Both the position numbers and the translations under genes were made by a program. The notes beneath the pieces are model-generated. The model was not told where the DNA came from and made no database searches. It saw only the letters and a list, made by a program, of their open reading frames with translations. DNA of 64,000 nucleotides from G963674685 sp963674685 (GTDB lineage: Bacteria > Lernaellota > Lernaellaia > JACKCT01), in NCBI GenBank assembly GCA_963674685.2, contig CAXXWT010000003.1:806001-870000 (forward strand), in the 5' to 3' direction. The first letter of the stretch is position 1. Each line of letters opens with the position of its first letter. Shown here piece by piece: positions 7,606 through 15,867 of this stretch.

Positions 7606-9861
7606 ATGACGGATCAGAAAAAAAATGAATTGGAATGGAAACTGAACCTGGCCATCGTGGGAGGAGGGCGCGGCGCCGAGTCTTTTCTTCGCATGATCAC
7701 CGGCAATCGCTTCAAGCAGTTCAATTTCCGAATCAAGGGATTGGCGGATGTCCGGAAGGATGCGCCCGGCGTCATGTACGCCCGCGAGATCGGCGTGCCT
7801 TTGATCACCGCGGATTACAAAGAACTCTTTGATATCGAAAACCTCAATCTGATCATCGAGCTGACCGGCGATGACGAAGTCTGCAAAAAGCTGGAAATCG
7901 AGCGTCCCCGCCACGTGAAACTTATCGATAGTTTCAGCGCCAACCTGTTTTGGGAATTGCTGACCGCCGAGGAAGCCATCATTCGGCAGCGCACGAATAT
8001 GCGCCGGCAGGTCGAGGCGGAGCGCAAGTGGATCAGCCAGGTGCTCGATTCCATTCCCGACGAGATCATGGTCATCGGCCTGGAAGGGGAAATCCAATAC
8101 GCCAACGCGGCGCTTTTGGCAAACAACAATTTAAAGCTCGGCGATATCCTGAAAAAAAATTGTTACGATGTGGAAATGCGCCGCGGTGATTGTTCACTGG
8201 GCATCGGCGACTGCCCTTTGGGCGAGGTTCTTAAAACCCGGGAAAGCTCCTACCACGTCCGCAAGCATTACGACGAAAAGGGCGATCCCCATTACGCCGC
8301 CATCGTCGGTGCGCCCATGTTCGATGAAAACGGGAAGATCGTCGGGATCATCGAATCCACGCGGGACATCACGCATCGCATCACCCTGGAAGAAGTACTC
8401 AAGGCCACGGAAAGCCGGCTCAATCAGTTTATGGAATTCGCCCCGGTGGCGACGTACATCAAAAGCCCGGACGGCATCTACATGGAGGTCAACGACCTGG
8501 CCTGTGAAACTTTCGGGAAAACCCGCAAGGAGATTCTGGGCAAAACGGATCTGGAGATCTTTATGCGGGATACGGCGGAGGTATTCCGCGCCAGCGACGC
8601 CGAGGTCATCAGGACGAAAAGCAAGATGACCTCGGAAAAGCAGGTGAATCTGCAAGGCCGCGTTGTTTCCCTGTCGACGATCAAATACCCGATTCTGGAC
8701 ACGTCGGGGGAGATCATGGCCATCTGCGGTTTGGTCAACGACGTGACCGAACTGCGCGAGACGGCGCGCGAACTGTCGGACACGCGGGATTATCTGAAAA
8801 ACATCCTGAACAACTCCCCGGTGATCATCATCACCACCGACCTGGACGGGAAAATCGTTCGGTTCAATTCGGGCGCCGAGGAATCCCTGGGCTACCCGGC
8901 GGGCGAGGCCATCGGGACTTTCGCCAAGGATCTGTACATCGATCCGAAGGAGCGGGATTTCCTGCTGAGAAGGGTCCTTAACGAAGGCGCCGTGAGAGAC
9001 TATGAGACCAACCTCGTTTGCCGGGACGGAAGGCATCTTCCCGTTTCGATCACGCTGAGTCAGCTCAAAAACGCCGAAGGGGAAATGATCGGCACCGTGG
9101 GCATGAGCAAGGACATCTCGCACCGCAAGGTTCTTTTCGACCAGATCGCGCAGTCGGAAAGACTGGCCGCCGTGGGGCGCCTGGCGTCGGGCGTCGCGCA
9201 TGAAATCAACAATCCCCTGGCCGTGATTTCCGAGATAGCCGGTTTCCTCGCGGAGGTTCTCAAACGCGATCCCGAACTGAATAATCCGGAGTTTCTTTCC
9301 GAGTTATCGGAAGGGCTGCCGAAAATCCTCAAGGAGGTCAAGCGCTGCCGGTCGATTACCTCGCGCATGCTGTCGTTCGCGCGCAAGACGACGGTGACGG
9401 AAGAAACCACGGACGTCAACGCGGCGCTGGATGAGATTCTTCCTTTCTGGGAAAAGAAGGCCAATTTGCGGCATGTGACTATTCATAGGGACTACGATCC
9501 GAATCTGCCCAAGGCGCGCATCGAAGAGATGCAGCTTCAGGAAATTTTCATCAACATCATCAACAACGCCATTCAGGCCATCGAATCGAATCAGGGCGGA
9601 AATATCCGTCTGAGCACGGGGCGAAACTCTGAAGGCAAAATTACAGTATCCATCAAAGATGACGGCCCCGGTATCCCGCAGGACGTCATGGACCGGATTT
9701 TCGATCCTTTTGTCACCACGAAAGACGCCGGAAAAGGCACCGGCTTGGGATTGTCCATCTGTTACGGGATCATCAAACGCTACGACGGGAAAATTACGGT
9801 CAATTCAAAACTCGGAGAAGGCGCCGAGTTCGTCATAACCCTGGCGCCGTTTAGTGATTAG
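7606..9861 (+). CDS. Soluble PAS sensor histidine kinase with N-terminal Rossmann-like domain
   Basis: A protein of 751 residues. GGGGAAG lies five bases before the ATG at 7606, which is preferred to the TTG at 7603. Residues 12-110 look like a nucleotide-binding Rossmann domain ('LAIVGGGRGAESFLRM', 'IIELTGDD'). Three PAS domains follow (about 140-255, 270-385, 395-505); the first is Cys-bearing. The kinase core has H-box 'GVAHEINNPLAV' with His532, N-box 'NIINNAIQAI', 'DDGPGIP', 'DPFVTTK' and 'GTGLGLSI'. There are no membrane helices, so sensing is cytoplasmic. The likely partner is the NtrC-type regulator at 12237, now separated from it by a block of accessory remnants. Confidence 0.9.
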   Translation: MTDQKKNELEWKLNLAIVGGGRGAESFLRMITGNRFKQFNFRIKGLADVRKDAPGVMYAREIGVPLITADYKELFDIENLNLIIELTGDDEVCKKLEIERPRHVKLIDSFSANLFWELLTAEEAIIRQRTNMRRQVEAERKWISQVLDSIPDEIMVIGLEGEIQYANAALLANNNLKLGDILKKNCYDVEMRRGDCSLGIGDCPLGEVLKTRESSYHVRKHYDEKGDPHYAAIVGAPMFDENGKIVGIIESTRDITHRITLEEVLKATESRLNQFMEFAPVATYIKSPDGIYMEVNDLACETFGKTRKEILGKTDLEIFMRDTAEVFRASDAEVIRTKSKMTSEKQVNLQGRVVSLSTIKYPILDTSGEIMAICGLVNDVTELRETARELSDTRDYLKNILNNSPVIIITTDLDGKIVRFNSGAEESLGYPAGEAIGTFAKDLYIDPKERDFLLRRVLNEGAVRDYETNLVCRDGRHLPVSITLSQLKNAEGEMIGTVGMSKDISHRKVLFDQIAQSERLAAVGRLASGVAHEINNPLAVISEIAGFLAEVLKRDPELNNPEFLSELSEGLPKILKEVKRCRSITSRMLSFARKTTVTEETTDVNAALDEILPFWEKKANLRHVTIHRDYDPNLPKARIEEMQLQEIFINIINNAIQAIESNQGGNIRLSTGRNSEGKITVSIKDDGPGIPQDVMDRIFDPFVTTKDAGKGTGLGLSICYGIIKRYDGKITVNSKLGEGAEFVITLAPFSD

Positions 9862-10076
9862 TGGTTAGTGCCTAGTGGTCTGGCCTCTTGCAAAATTGAT
9901 GATTCCATAAACCGGATTATAATAGGCAATAGCGCTTGGCAAAACTGGGCCAGGAAATACAATGAAGGTGTTTGACTGATTCATCGACGGACTGTGGTAT
10001 CTGCAATCATACGGATTCAGGCAGGTCGCGTTGTCGCCACTCATAGTTGAACCATCCATAAAGGAGCAATCACGAT

Positions 10077-10626
10077 ATGGCCACGCAAAACGATGGCGAT
10101 CTTCCGTGCATCGCTAGGATATCCATCGTACCGGCTCGATGGCGGTTGCCTAGATCGTTTCATTTCGAGGATCGTGAGGATTCCAACTTTCTGCATGTCG
10201 ATCCGCCGCAACCACCCTTGGAAAAGGATATAATCACCGATTTTGGCAACGGACGATGGCGCGTTCGCCTTCGTTGGTCTCACGAGGCGCTGGCCGGCGC
10301 CGCCTATGACATGACGTTTTGGTACATGAAAAAGGTCGGTGAGGTGGTCTACCGACACGGCGTTCCCAAGGAGTGGAAATCCATGACGCCGAAGGAGGCG
10401 GGACGCAACGCTGCCAAGATGATGCTCTACTACGCGATCCTGCGCGCGGACCGCGTACGAGCACCAGGCGGCAGTGGCCTTGTATAACTCCTATGGGTTC
10501 GGTTACGCCCTGGGATCGAGTTTTCGAGACGCCCAGGGACGTCGGGAGATGCTATGGCCGGAAGACCTGCACGAGATTCTGGCCAACGGCGTCACGAAAA
10601 ACAGGTGCAGGTTGGTGGGTAGATGA
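10077..10626 (+). pseudogene. Unrecognised gene with one apparent frameshift, first of a coupled pair
   Basis: AAGGAG precedes the ATG at 10077. The first frame reads to about 10457 ('KMMLYYAILRADR'). The sensible continuation ('YEHQAAVALYNSYGFGYALG') is in the next frame, implying one extra base near 10455. The continued frame ends in TGA at 10624-10626, overlapping the ATG at 10623 of the next gene. An ATGA junction of that kind would be unlikely if the shifted frame were not real. About 180 residues when repaired. I do not recognise the family. Confidence 0.55.
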
Positions 10627-10978
10627 GAAAGATGAAGGCCACAACGAGTAAGGAACCGGAGCAGCTAAAACGTGGAAAGGAATTCCACCGAGAGGTTCAG
10701 CGCGACTGGTTGAAAACGGCGGAGGGGACGATCCTGCCGGAAAGGACAATCTTTCTTCGACCAAAGGGAAAAATTCGGAAAAAGCGCGGGAGGATTGATA
10801 TTCTCGTCGAAGAAGCCGGGGATGACGGCATGGTTTCGGTGGTTGAAATCAAAGCCACAAATTGGGATCGGATCAAACAAAAAAATGTCCGGCGAAATCT
10901 CCGAGCGCACTGTCGCCAAATATCGAGACACACCTCAACGATCACGGCATTCAGGTAGTATGGTATCGGGAAAATTAA
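10623..10978 (+). pseudogene. Small PD-(D/E)XK-like protein with an apparent frameshift
   Basis: The intact frame (10623-10958) carries 'GRIDILVEE' and 'VSVVEIKATNWDRIKQKNV'. That is the Asp and Glu-x-Lys layout of a small PD-(D/E)XK nuclease fold. It ends in poorly folding sequence after about 10919. A second frame from about 10922 gives 'ETHLNDHGIQVVWYREN' and a stop at 10978, which continues the domain naturally. So one base seems missing near 10920. It is coupled to the gene before it. It could be the nuclease of a small conflict module; function is inferred only from the motif. Confidence 0.5.
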
Positions 10979-10996
10979 TTGATGGATTTTAATAAT

Positions 10997-11680
10997 TCAC
11001 GGTATTAGACGGTGGTTCTTGAAAATCTCTTCGATCTCCTTCATCTCCGCCTCATCAGGACAATTTGGGAAAGTTTCTACTTCCAAGAATTGGCCTTCCT
11101 TCAGGATGCCGTACTCAATTTGAAATGGGTGGTCGGTGCGTGTCGTGTAAATCGGTCGGGAGAAACAATAGGTTCCTGGATGCGACTCACAATAGCGCTC
11201 CATTTGCCTATAGATGCGGCCACGTGCTGAAGTTCCCCGGTTAATGCTGGCCAACTGCGGAAATAGGTTGATGTCGAGCCCACCTCCGATGCTGTGCGCC
11301 ATAAAGTGTCCTCGATCATAGCGGCCACGTAGAGATGCTCCTGTATAGAGTACCGCGCCGCGGGGAAAACCTTGTATCCTTGAGCGATCTCTACCAGCGA
11401 TACTCTGATTCGAATGACCGTGGACAGCAACAAGGCGGTCAGGTGCTATGGACCCGGCTACAGCTAATCCTTTTTGTACTAAATCATCAGTCAAATCGAA
11501 TAGGAACTCGAAGCCGCCCACGTGGATGCGATGGATATTATGAAGTGGGCCGGAGAGTCGCTTATATGCTTTTACCCATGCGCTGGGCAGTGCTTTTTCG
11601 AGATGGGCTCCAAGGTTGGTATGGGACTCTTGGGCTTCTGCTATGATGGTTCTGTAGTTAATAGGGTTTGCCGAATCCAT
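10997..11680 (-). CDS. DNA/RNA non-specific endonuclease family protein
   Basis: A protein of 227 residues. The segment 'YDRGHFMAHSIGGGLDINLF' has the Asp-Arg-Gly-His catalytic motif of the beta-beta-alpha metal nucleases, with the downstream Asn (DINLFPQ) that would bind the metal. 'GRIYRQMERYCESHPG' and 'YCFSRPIYTT' follow, as in the Endonuclease_NS_2 type often used as toxin tips. The N-terminal 80 residues are unassigned and no signal peptide is visible. It may be a detached polymorphic-toxin domain. It lies within a patch of gene fragments, on the opposite strand to them, and its start is only about 20 bases from a truncated AbiEii gene. Confidence 0.75.
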   Translation of the reverse strand: MDSANPINYRTIIAEAQESHTNLGAHLEKALPSAWVKAYKRLSGPLHNIHRIHVGGFEFLFDLTDDLVQKGLAVAGSIAPDRLVAVHGHSNQSIAGRDRSRIQGFPRGAVLYTGASLRGRYDRGHFMAHSIGGGLDINLFPQLASINRGTSARGRIYRQMERYCESHPGTYCFSRPIYTTRTDHPFQIEYGILKEGQFLEVETFPNCPDEAEMKEIEEIFKNHRLIP

Positions 11681-11702
11681 GATTTTATTTTATCCGGTAT
11701 AA

Positions 11703-12119
11703 GACTGTGAGACAATCAAGGAGTCATCTGATAAGTTTGATGATGCATTTTGCTGTTTTTACGGAGGCATCAACCGCAGGGATTGGCGCGAGGTTTCCAT
11801 CGACGACATCCAGGCTGATCCCGAAGCGGTCGACCGAATGCTCGTTCCGTTGCTTCGCACAGATCAGATGCCGACAAAGGAAAAGATCGCCGATTGGACG
11901 GGCCGACTCGTTGACGACTGCCGTAACCTTGTTTCGAGCGTGCTGCCTTTGACGACAAACGAAACCGAGTTCATAGAGCGCCTCAATGACAAGGGAGAAA
12001 TCGTCCCTGAACTAATTACCGACGACGCGATCATACAATCGATAATCCGCGAACACCCAGGACTCAGATGGAAGTCCCTGAACGTGAAAAAACACTTTGG
12101 CCTTTCCGAGATAGGCTGA
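11703..12119 (+). pseudogene. 5'-truncated AbiEii-type nucleotidyltransferase toxin (C-terminal part)
   Basis: An in-frame stop at 11700 is followed by an open frame reading 'DDAFCCFYGGINRRDWREVS', 'IDDIQADPEAVDRMLVPLL', 'LNDKGEIVPELITDD' and 'HPGLRWKSLNVKKH'. I recognise these as the C-terminal third of AbiEii/AbiGii-type toxins. The nucleotidyltransferase core, normally about 150-200 residues upstream, is missing. The first in-frame ATG is at 11838. No AbiEi antitoxin gene is visible. The truncation point coincides with the start of the nuclease gene on the other strand, so an insertion or deletion there probably removed the front. Confidence 0.65.
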
Positions 12120-12236
12120 GACTATCTACAGAAGCTCGCGTGCCGTAGCGAACCTGCGTCGCGCCGTCGCCGGGAAGGGCCGGCTTGCGGGGCATTACAC
12201 GGCGTCGTATAGTTCCTTTAAGGAGATGCCCGGCCG

Positions 12237-13592
12237 ATGGAAAACACACGGATACTCGTTGTCGACGACGACGAAGTCGGGCGCAAGAATCTGTCGCGGC
12301 TGCTGAAAAAGGACGGATATCACGTCGCCGCTGCGGCGGACGGAGCGCGCGCTCTGGCCATGATTTCTGGAAGCGCCTACGACGTGGTGCTTACCGATCT
12401 GATCATGGAAGATGTCTCCGGGCTCGATCTTCTGGCGCACGTCAAGCGCATTTCCCCGGATACGGAAGTCATTTTGCTGACCGCCTTCGCGTCGGTTCCC
12501 ACGGCGATCGAGGCCATTAAAAACGGCGCTTATCAGTATCTCGAAAAACCGTTTCAGCCCGACAAACTCCGCCATCTCGTGCGCATGGCGGTGGAAAAAA
12601 GCGATCTTTTGAAAAAAGTGAAGGATCTCGAGAGCCGGATCGACGGCGCCGGGCAAGAGCCGCAAATCATCGGGGAGAGCCGGGGGATTTTAAGCGTTGT
12701 CAAACTGATCAGGCAGGTGGCGTGCGCCGACTGCAACGTGCTCATAACCGGGGAGTCGGGTACGGGCAAGGAACTGGCGGCCTCCTTGCTTCATTTTCAC
12801 AGCCCGAGGAAGAAAGAGAAATTCCTCGCCGTCAATTGCGGCGCATTTTCCGAGGAACTTTTAGCCAACGAACTTTTCGGCCACGAAAAAGAAGCGTTCA
12901 CCGGCGCCGCGAAAATGAAGCGGGGTTTGCTCGAAACGGCGAGCGGCGGAACCCTGATGCTCGACGAAGTGGGGGATATGCCCCTTTCCATGCAGGTGAA
13001 ACTGCTGCGCGTGTTGGAAGAGCAGGAACTGATCCGCGTGGGAGGCAACAGCCCCGTTCCCATCGATGTGCGCATTGTGGCCGCAACGAATCAGGATCTG
13101 AAAAAGGCCATGAACGCCCGGTTGTTCCGTCAGGATCTGTTTTTCCGGCTCAACGTGGTCTCCATCGACATTCCCCCCTTGCGAGAAAGAAAAACGGATA
13201 TCCCGCTACTCGCGCATTATTTCCTGAACAAATCGGCAAAGAAAAACGGCAAAACGGTCTGCGGGATTTCCGACGAGGCTCTCGATATCCTGTTGAGCTA
13301 CGACTACCCGGGAAATGTGCGTGAACTGGAAAACATCATCGCACGCGCGGTGGTGATCAGCGCAGAAGATACGATTTGCGCCCGGGACCTTCCCCCGGAT
13401 TTGCTGGAAATGGAATTTTTCACTTTTCAGGCGCCCGATTCAAAGATACAGACTCTAAAGGAAATGCAGGGCTCATACATCAACTGGGTGCTGAATCAAA
13501 CGGGCGGCAACAAAAGCAAGGCCGCCAAACTGCTTGGGATAGATCGCGCTTCGATCTGGAGATTTTTAAGGAAGACCGAGATCGAGGATTAA
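12237..13592 (+). CDS. NtrC-family sigma-54-dependent response regulator
   Basis: A protein of 451 residues with the standard three domains. The receiver (1-120) has acidic pocket residues 10-12, phospho-acceptor Asp54 and Lys104. The AAA+ domain (about 145-375) has Walker A 'GESGTGKE' (172-179), Walker B 'LMLDEVGD', sensor 'ATNQDL' and arginine-finger region 'FRQDLFFRLNV'. The C-terminal Fis-type helix-turn-helix reads 'NKSKAAKLLGIDRASIWRF'. The sigma-54 contact loop reads EAFTGA (219-224) instead of GAFTGA. Next downstream lie palindromes and a sigma-54 promoter, the obvious target. The cognate kinase is probably the one at 7606-9861. AAGGAG lies 11 bases before the ATG. Confidence 0.95.
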   Translation: MENTRILVVDDDEVGRKNLSRLLKKDGYHVAAAADGARALAMISGSAYDVVLTDLIMEDVSGLDLLAHVKRISPDTEVILLTAFASVPTAIEAIKNGAYQYLEKPFQPDKLRHLVRMAVEKSDLLKKVKDLESRIDGAGQEPQIIGESRGILSVVKLIRQVACADCNVLITGESGTGKELAASLLHFHSPRKKEKFLAVNCGAFSEELLANELFGHEKEAFTGAAKMKRGLLETASGGTLMLDEVGDMPLSMQVKLLRVLEEQELIRVGGNSPVPIDVRIVAATNQDLKKAMNARLFRQDLFFRLNVVSIDIPPLRERKTDIPLLAHYFLNKSAKKNGKTVCGISDEALDILLSYDYPGNVRELENIIARAVVISAEDTICARDLPPDLLEMEFFTFQAPDSKIQTLKEMQGSYINWVLNQTGGNKSKAAKLLGIDRASIWRFLRKTEIED

Positions 13593-13597
13593 AACAT

Positions 13598-13699
13598 GTT
13601 GCATATTGCAACTTAGCATTGCCATTTGCAACAATCTATTCCAGCCCTCATGGCAGGTCTCCTTCGCTGAATTCAAGAGAATAAGTTGCAAATTGCAAC
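13598..13699. promoter_or_regulatory. Palindromic enhancer sites (GTTGCA-N3-TGCAAC) for the NtrC-type regulator
   Basis: Two perfect 15-bp palindromes, GTTGCATATTGCAAC (13598-13612) and GTTGCAAATTGCAAC (13685-13699), flank a degenerate third copy (13618-13632, right half intact). The first two sites are centred 20 bp apart, two helical turns. All lie 80-190 bp upstream of a sigma-54 promoter, the usual place for NtrC-type enhancers. Assignment to the adjacent regulator is inference. Confidence 0.65.
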
Positions 13700-13777
13700 A
13701 GCCCCTAGCATATTCTCTTCAATGCTAAATTCAGGAATACATTAATAAAATCAATAACATGTGTGACTTCCTTGAGT

Positions 13778-13793
13778 CGGCATCGATATTGCG
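13778..13793 (+). promoter_or_regulatory. Sigma-54 (-24/-12) promoter
   Basis: The sequence CGGCATCGATATTGCG matches the -24/-12 pattern, with GG at 13779-13780 and GC at 13791-13792, the required 12-base offset, and CA and TTGC conserved. Transcription would start near 13804, about 19 bases before the universal stress protein ATG. Confidence 0.7.
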
Positions 13794-13822
13794 AAGGTGT
13801 GCGTGGGAGTTTTTGAAAAGAT

Positions 13823-14254
13823 ATGGTGGATAAAATCGTCGTCGTATTCGATTCACATTTTTTACGAGCTGAAGCGGCCAGATACGCCATCGAGCTTGCG
13901 AAGCGAACGAACTCGGCGATCTTTTTTCTGGTCATTTTAGAAGGCGACAACATTGAAAACGACGGCAGGCGAAGGAATGCCGCGCAGGATTTTATGGCCA
14001 GAGCGCAGGAAACGATTTTGCGGTACATGAATACGGCAAGGCAGACGGGCATCGAGGTCGAGACCGAGATCCGGGTGGGTGAACCGTCATCCGAATTCAT
14101 CAAATTCCTGGCCGAATTCAAGAAGATAAAAAGCATCGTCTGGGGCGGCAGCACCGACATAGCCAATCAGGCTCTTAATAGCAGCCATTGGCTGGGCAAG
14201 ATGAAGGATTTACTCGACTGCCCGATCGTGGTGCCGAAACCGAGGATGCTTTGA
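13823..14254 (+). CDS. Universal stress protein (UspA family)
   Basis: A protein of 143 residues with a single Usp domain: 'IVVVFDSHFLRAEAARYAIELA' at the N-terminus, a conserved 'VRVGEPSSEFIKFL'-like segment ('IRVGEPSSEFI'), and 'DLLDCPIVVPKP' at the end. The third strand is followed by 'VWGGSTDI' where ATP-binding members have G-x2-G-x9-G-S/T, so nucleotide binding is uncertain. It is the first gene after the sigma-54 promoter. It is followed within 32 bases by the cytidylate-kinase-like gene and is probably co-transcribed with it and the transporter. Confidence 0.88.
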   Translation: MVDKIVVVFDSHFLRAEAARYAIELAKRTNSAIFFLVILEGDNIENDGRRRNAAQDFMARAQETILRYMNTARQTGIEVETEIRVGEPSSEFIKFLAEFKKIKSIVWGGSTDIANQALNSSHWLGKMKDLLDCPIVVPKPRML

Positions 14255-14286
14255 AGATGGGTTTTCAACTTCTTACGGAGTGAAAC

Positions 14287-15837
14287 ATGCAAATTATCAG
14301 TATCTCCCGCGGGATATACAGCCGGGGGGAAGAAATCGCGCAGCTTTTGGCGAAGAAGCTGGACTACGCCTGCCTGGGCCGGGACGAGCTTGTCGAAGCC
14401 GCGACCAAAGAAGGCATTCAGGTGGGCAAGTTGGAAATGGCCATGATCAAGCCGGGGCTTTTCAATGAAAAACTGGCCCTGGAAAAGGATCATTATCTGG
14501 CGTTTTCCACCACCTATATCTGCGACAAGGCGACGAAGAAAGGACTTGTCTATCACGGCCGGAGCGGGCACCTGCTTTTGCCGGGCATCAGCCACGTGCT
14601 TCGGGTCAGGGTATTCGCCGACGAGGAACATCGCATCAACACGGCCATGGGCAAGCTGGGCGTGGACAGGAAAAAGGCCCAGCGCTACATCGCCGACGTG
14701 GACGAGGACTGCGAACGATGGATTCATTCCATGTACGGCGTGTCCTGGGAAGACTCAGGTTTGTACGATGTCAGCCTCAATCTCGACCAGATAAGCCTGG
14801 GAAACGCCGCTTCGGTTCTGGCCAACATCGCGCAGATGCCCGATTTCCAGATGACGCCGGCGTCGAAAAACACGATCCAGGATCTTTACCTGGCGGCGGC
14901 TACGAGAAGCGTGCTGGCTCAAGACAGCAGAACCCATAACGCCGTTGTGAAAGTCCGCGCCGATGGCGGCAAGGTCACCGTAACTTATCTGCCCCAGGAC
15001 GCGCAGCTTGCCGACGCCATTTCCAAAGTGTGCGGGGAAATTAGCGCCATCACGGAATTGAACCTGACCATGGCGATGACCAACCTCCTGTGGATTCAGG
15101 AGGATTTTCAGCCGGACACGCAGATTTTCGATCAGGTCGTTCAGATTGCCACCAAGTGGAACGCGGCGGTCGAGCTTTTGAAATTTCAGTCGGATTCGAA
15201 CGGGGAGGCGGAAGAAGCGTCCGTCATATCCGCGGTGAAATCCGATGCGGCCCCTTCCGGTGAATACAACGGCGGCATCGAGGATGACGGGGCGGAACAT
15301 GCGGTGGACAGTCCGTTGAAAACCACGCTCGACAAACTGGCGATTCTGGGAAAATCCGGGGGAGGGCACATCGTCCGCGGCGGGCAGCGCCAACTCCTGG
15401 GCGCCATCGACCGGACCATTCCCTACACCCTGGTCGTCATCGGCGATGTTTTTCAATCCAAAGGCCACGCCGCCAAGCTTCGCGCCGTCCGCGATCTCAG
15501 GAGTTTTCTGGGGGACCGGATCAAAGCCCCGGTGGTGACGTCCGACGAACTGGAAAGCCAGTTCCTTTTCGGCAAACGGGATATTTTTCGATTTGCGTTG
15601 TCGGCCGGGATTGCCGCCGTCATATTCCTACTGGTGTTTTACAACCAGAAACCCGTTTTGGAGTTTCTCGCCAACACCGGTTGGTACGCGCAGGCCGTCG
15701 GGCATACCGCTTTGGGTAAATTTAACTGGCTGCCCAAAGCGATCGTGTCGATTGTGGTGTTCTTATTCGTACCCGTTTTCGCGGCGTCGTACGGAAACGT
15801 GGCGCACGCACTTTTAAAACTCATCAAAATGGAGTAG
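14287..15837 (+). CDS. Cytidylate-kinase-like membrane protein
   Basis: A protein of 516 residues. The N-terminal 200 residues match the cytidylate kinase-like family: 'IISISRGIYSRGEEIAQLLA' at the P-loop position, 'CLGRDELVEAATKEG', 'GLVYHGRSGHLLLPGISHVL', 'VDEDCERWIHSMYGV'. The P-loop lacks the usual G-x4-G-K-S/T, so kinase activity is doubtful. A middle region of about 200 residues includes a BON-like segment ('KVTVTYLPQDAQLADAISKV') and an acidic stretch. Two membrane helices close the protein (about 430-450 and 480-505). It sits between the stress protein and a TSUP transporter and is presumably a membrane-bound sensor or regulator of that operon. Confidence 0.8.
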   Translation: MQIISISRGIYSRGEEIAQLLAKKLDYACLGRDELVEAATKEGIQVGKLEMAMIKPGLFNEKLALEKDHYLAFSTTYICDKATKKGLVYHGRSGHLLLPGISHVLRVRVFADEEHRINTAMGKLGVDRKKAQRYIADVDEDCERWIHSMYGVSWEDSGLYDVSLNLDQISLGNAASVLANIAQMPDFQMTPASKNTIQDLYLAAATRSVLAQDSRTHNAVVKVRADGGKVTVTYLPQDAQLADAISKVCGEISAITELNLTMAMTNLLWIQEDFQPDTQIFDQVVQIATKWNAAVELLKFQSDSNGEAEEASVISAVKSDAAPSGEYNGGIEDDGAEHAVDSPLKTTLDKLAILGKSGGGHIVRGGQRQLLGAIDRTIPYTLVVIGDVFQSKGHAAKLRAVRDLRSFLGDRIKAPVVTSDELESQFLFGKRDIFRFALSAGIAAVIFLLVFYNQKPVLEFLANTGWYAQAVGHTALGKFNWLPKAIVSIVVFLFVPVFAASYGNVAHALLKLIKME

Positions 15838-15867
15838 CCCCGGGCTTTTGAATTACAGGAGATAACA

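Noticed and set aside
13630..13680. A second sigma-54-like element around 'TGGCAGG ... TTCGC'
   Set aside because: The GG-to-GC offset is 14 rather than 12 bases.
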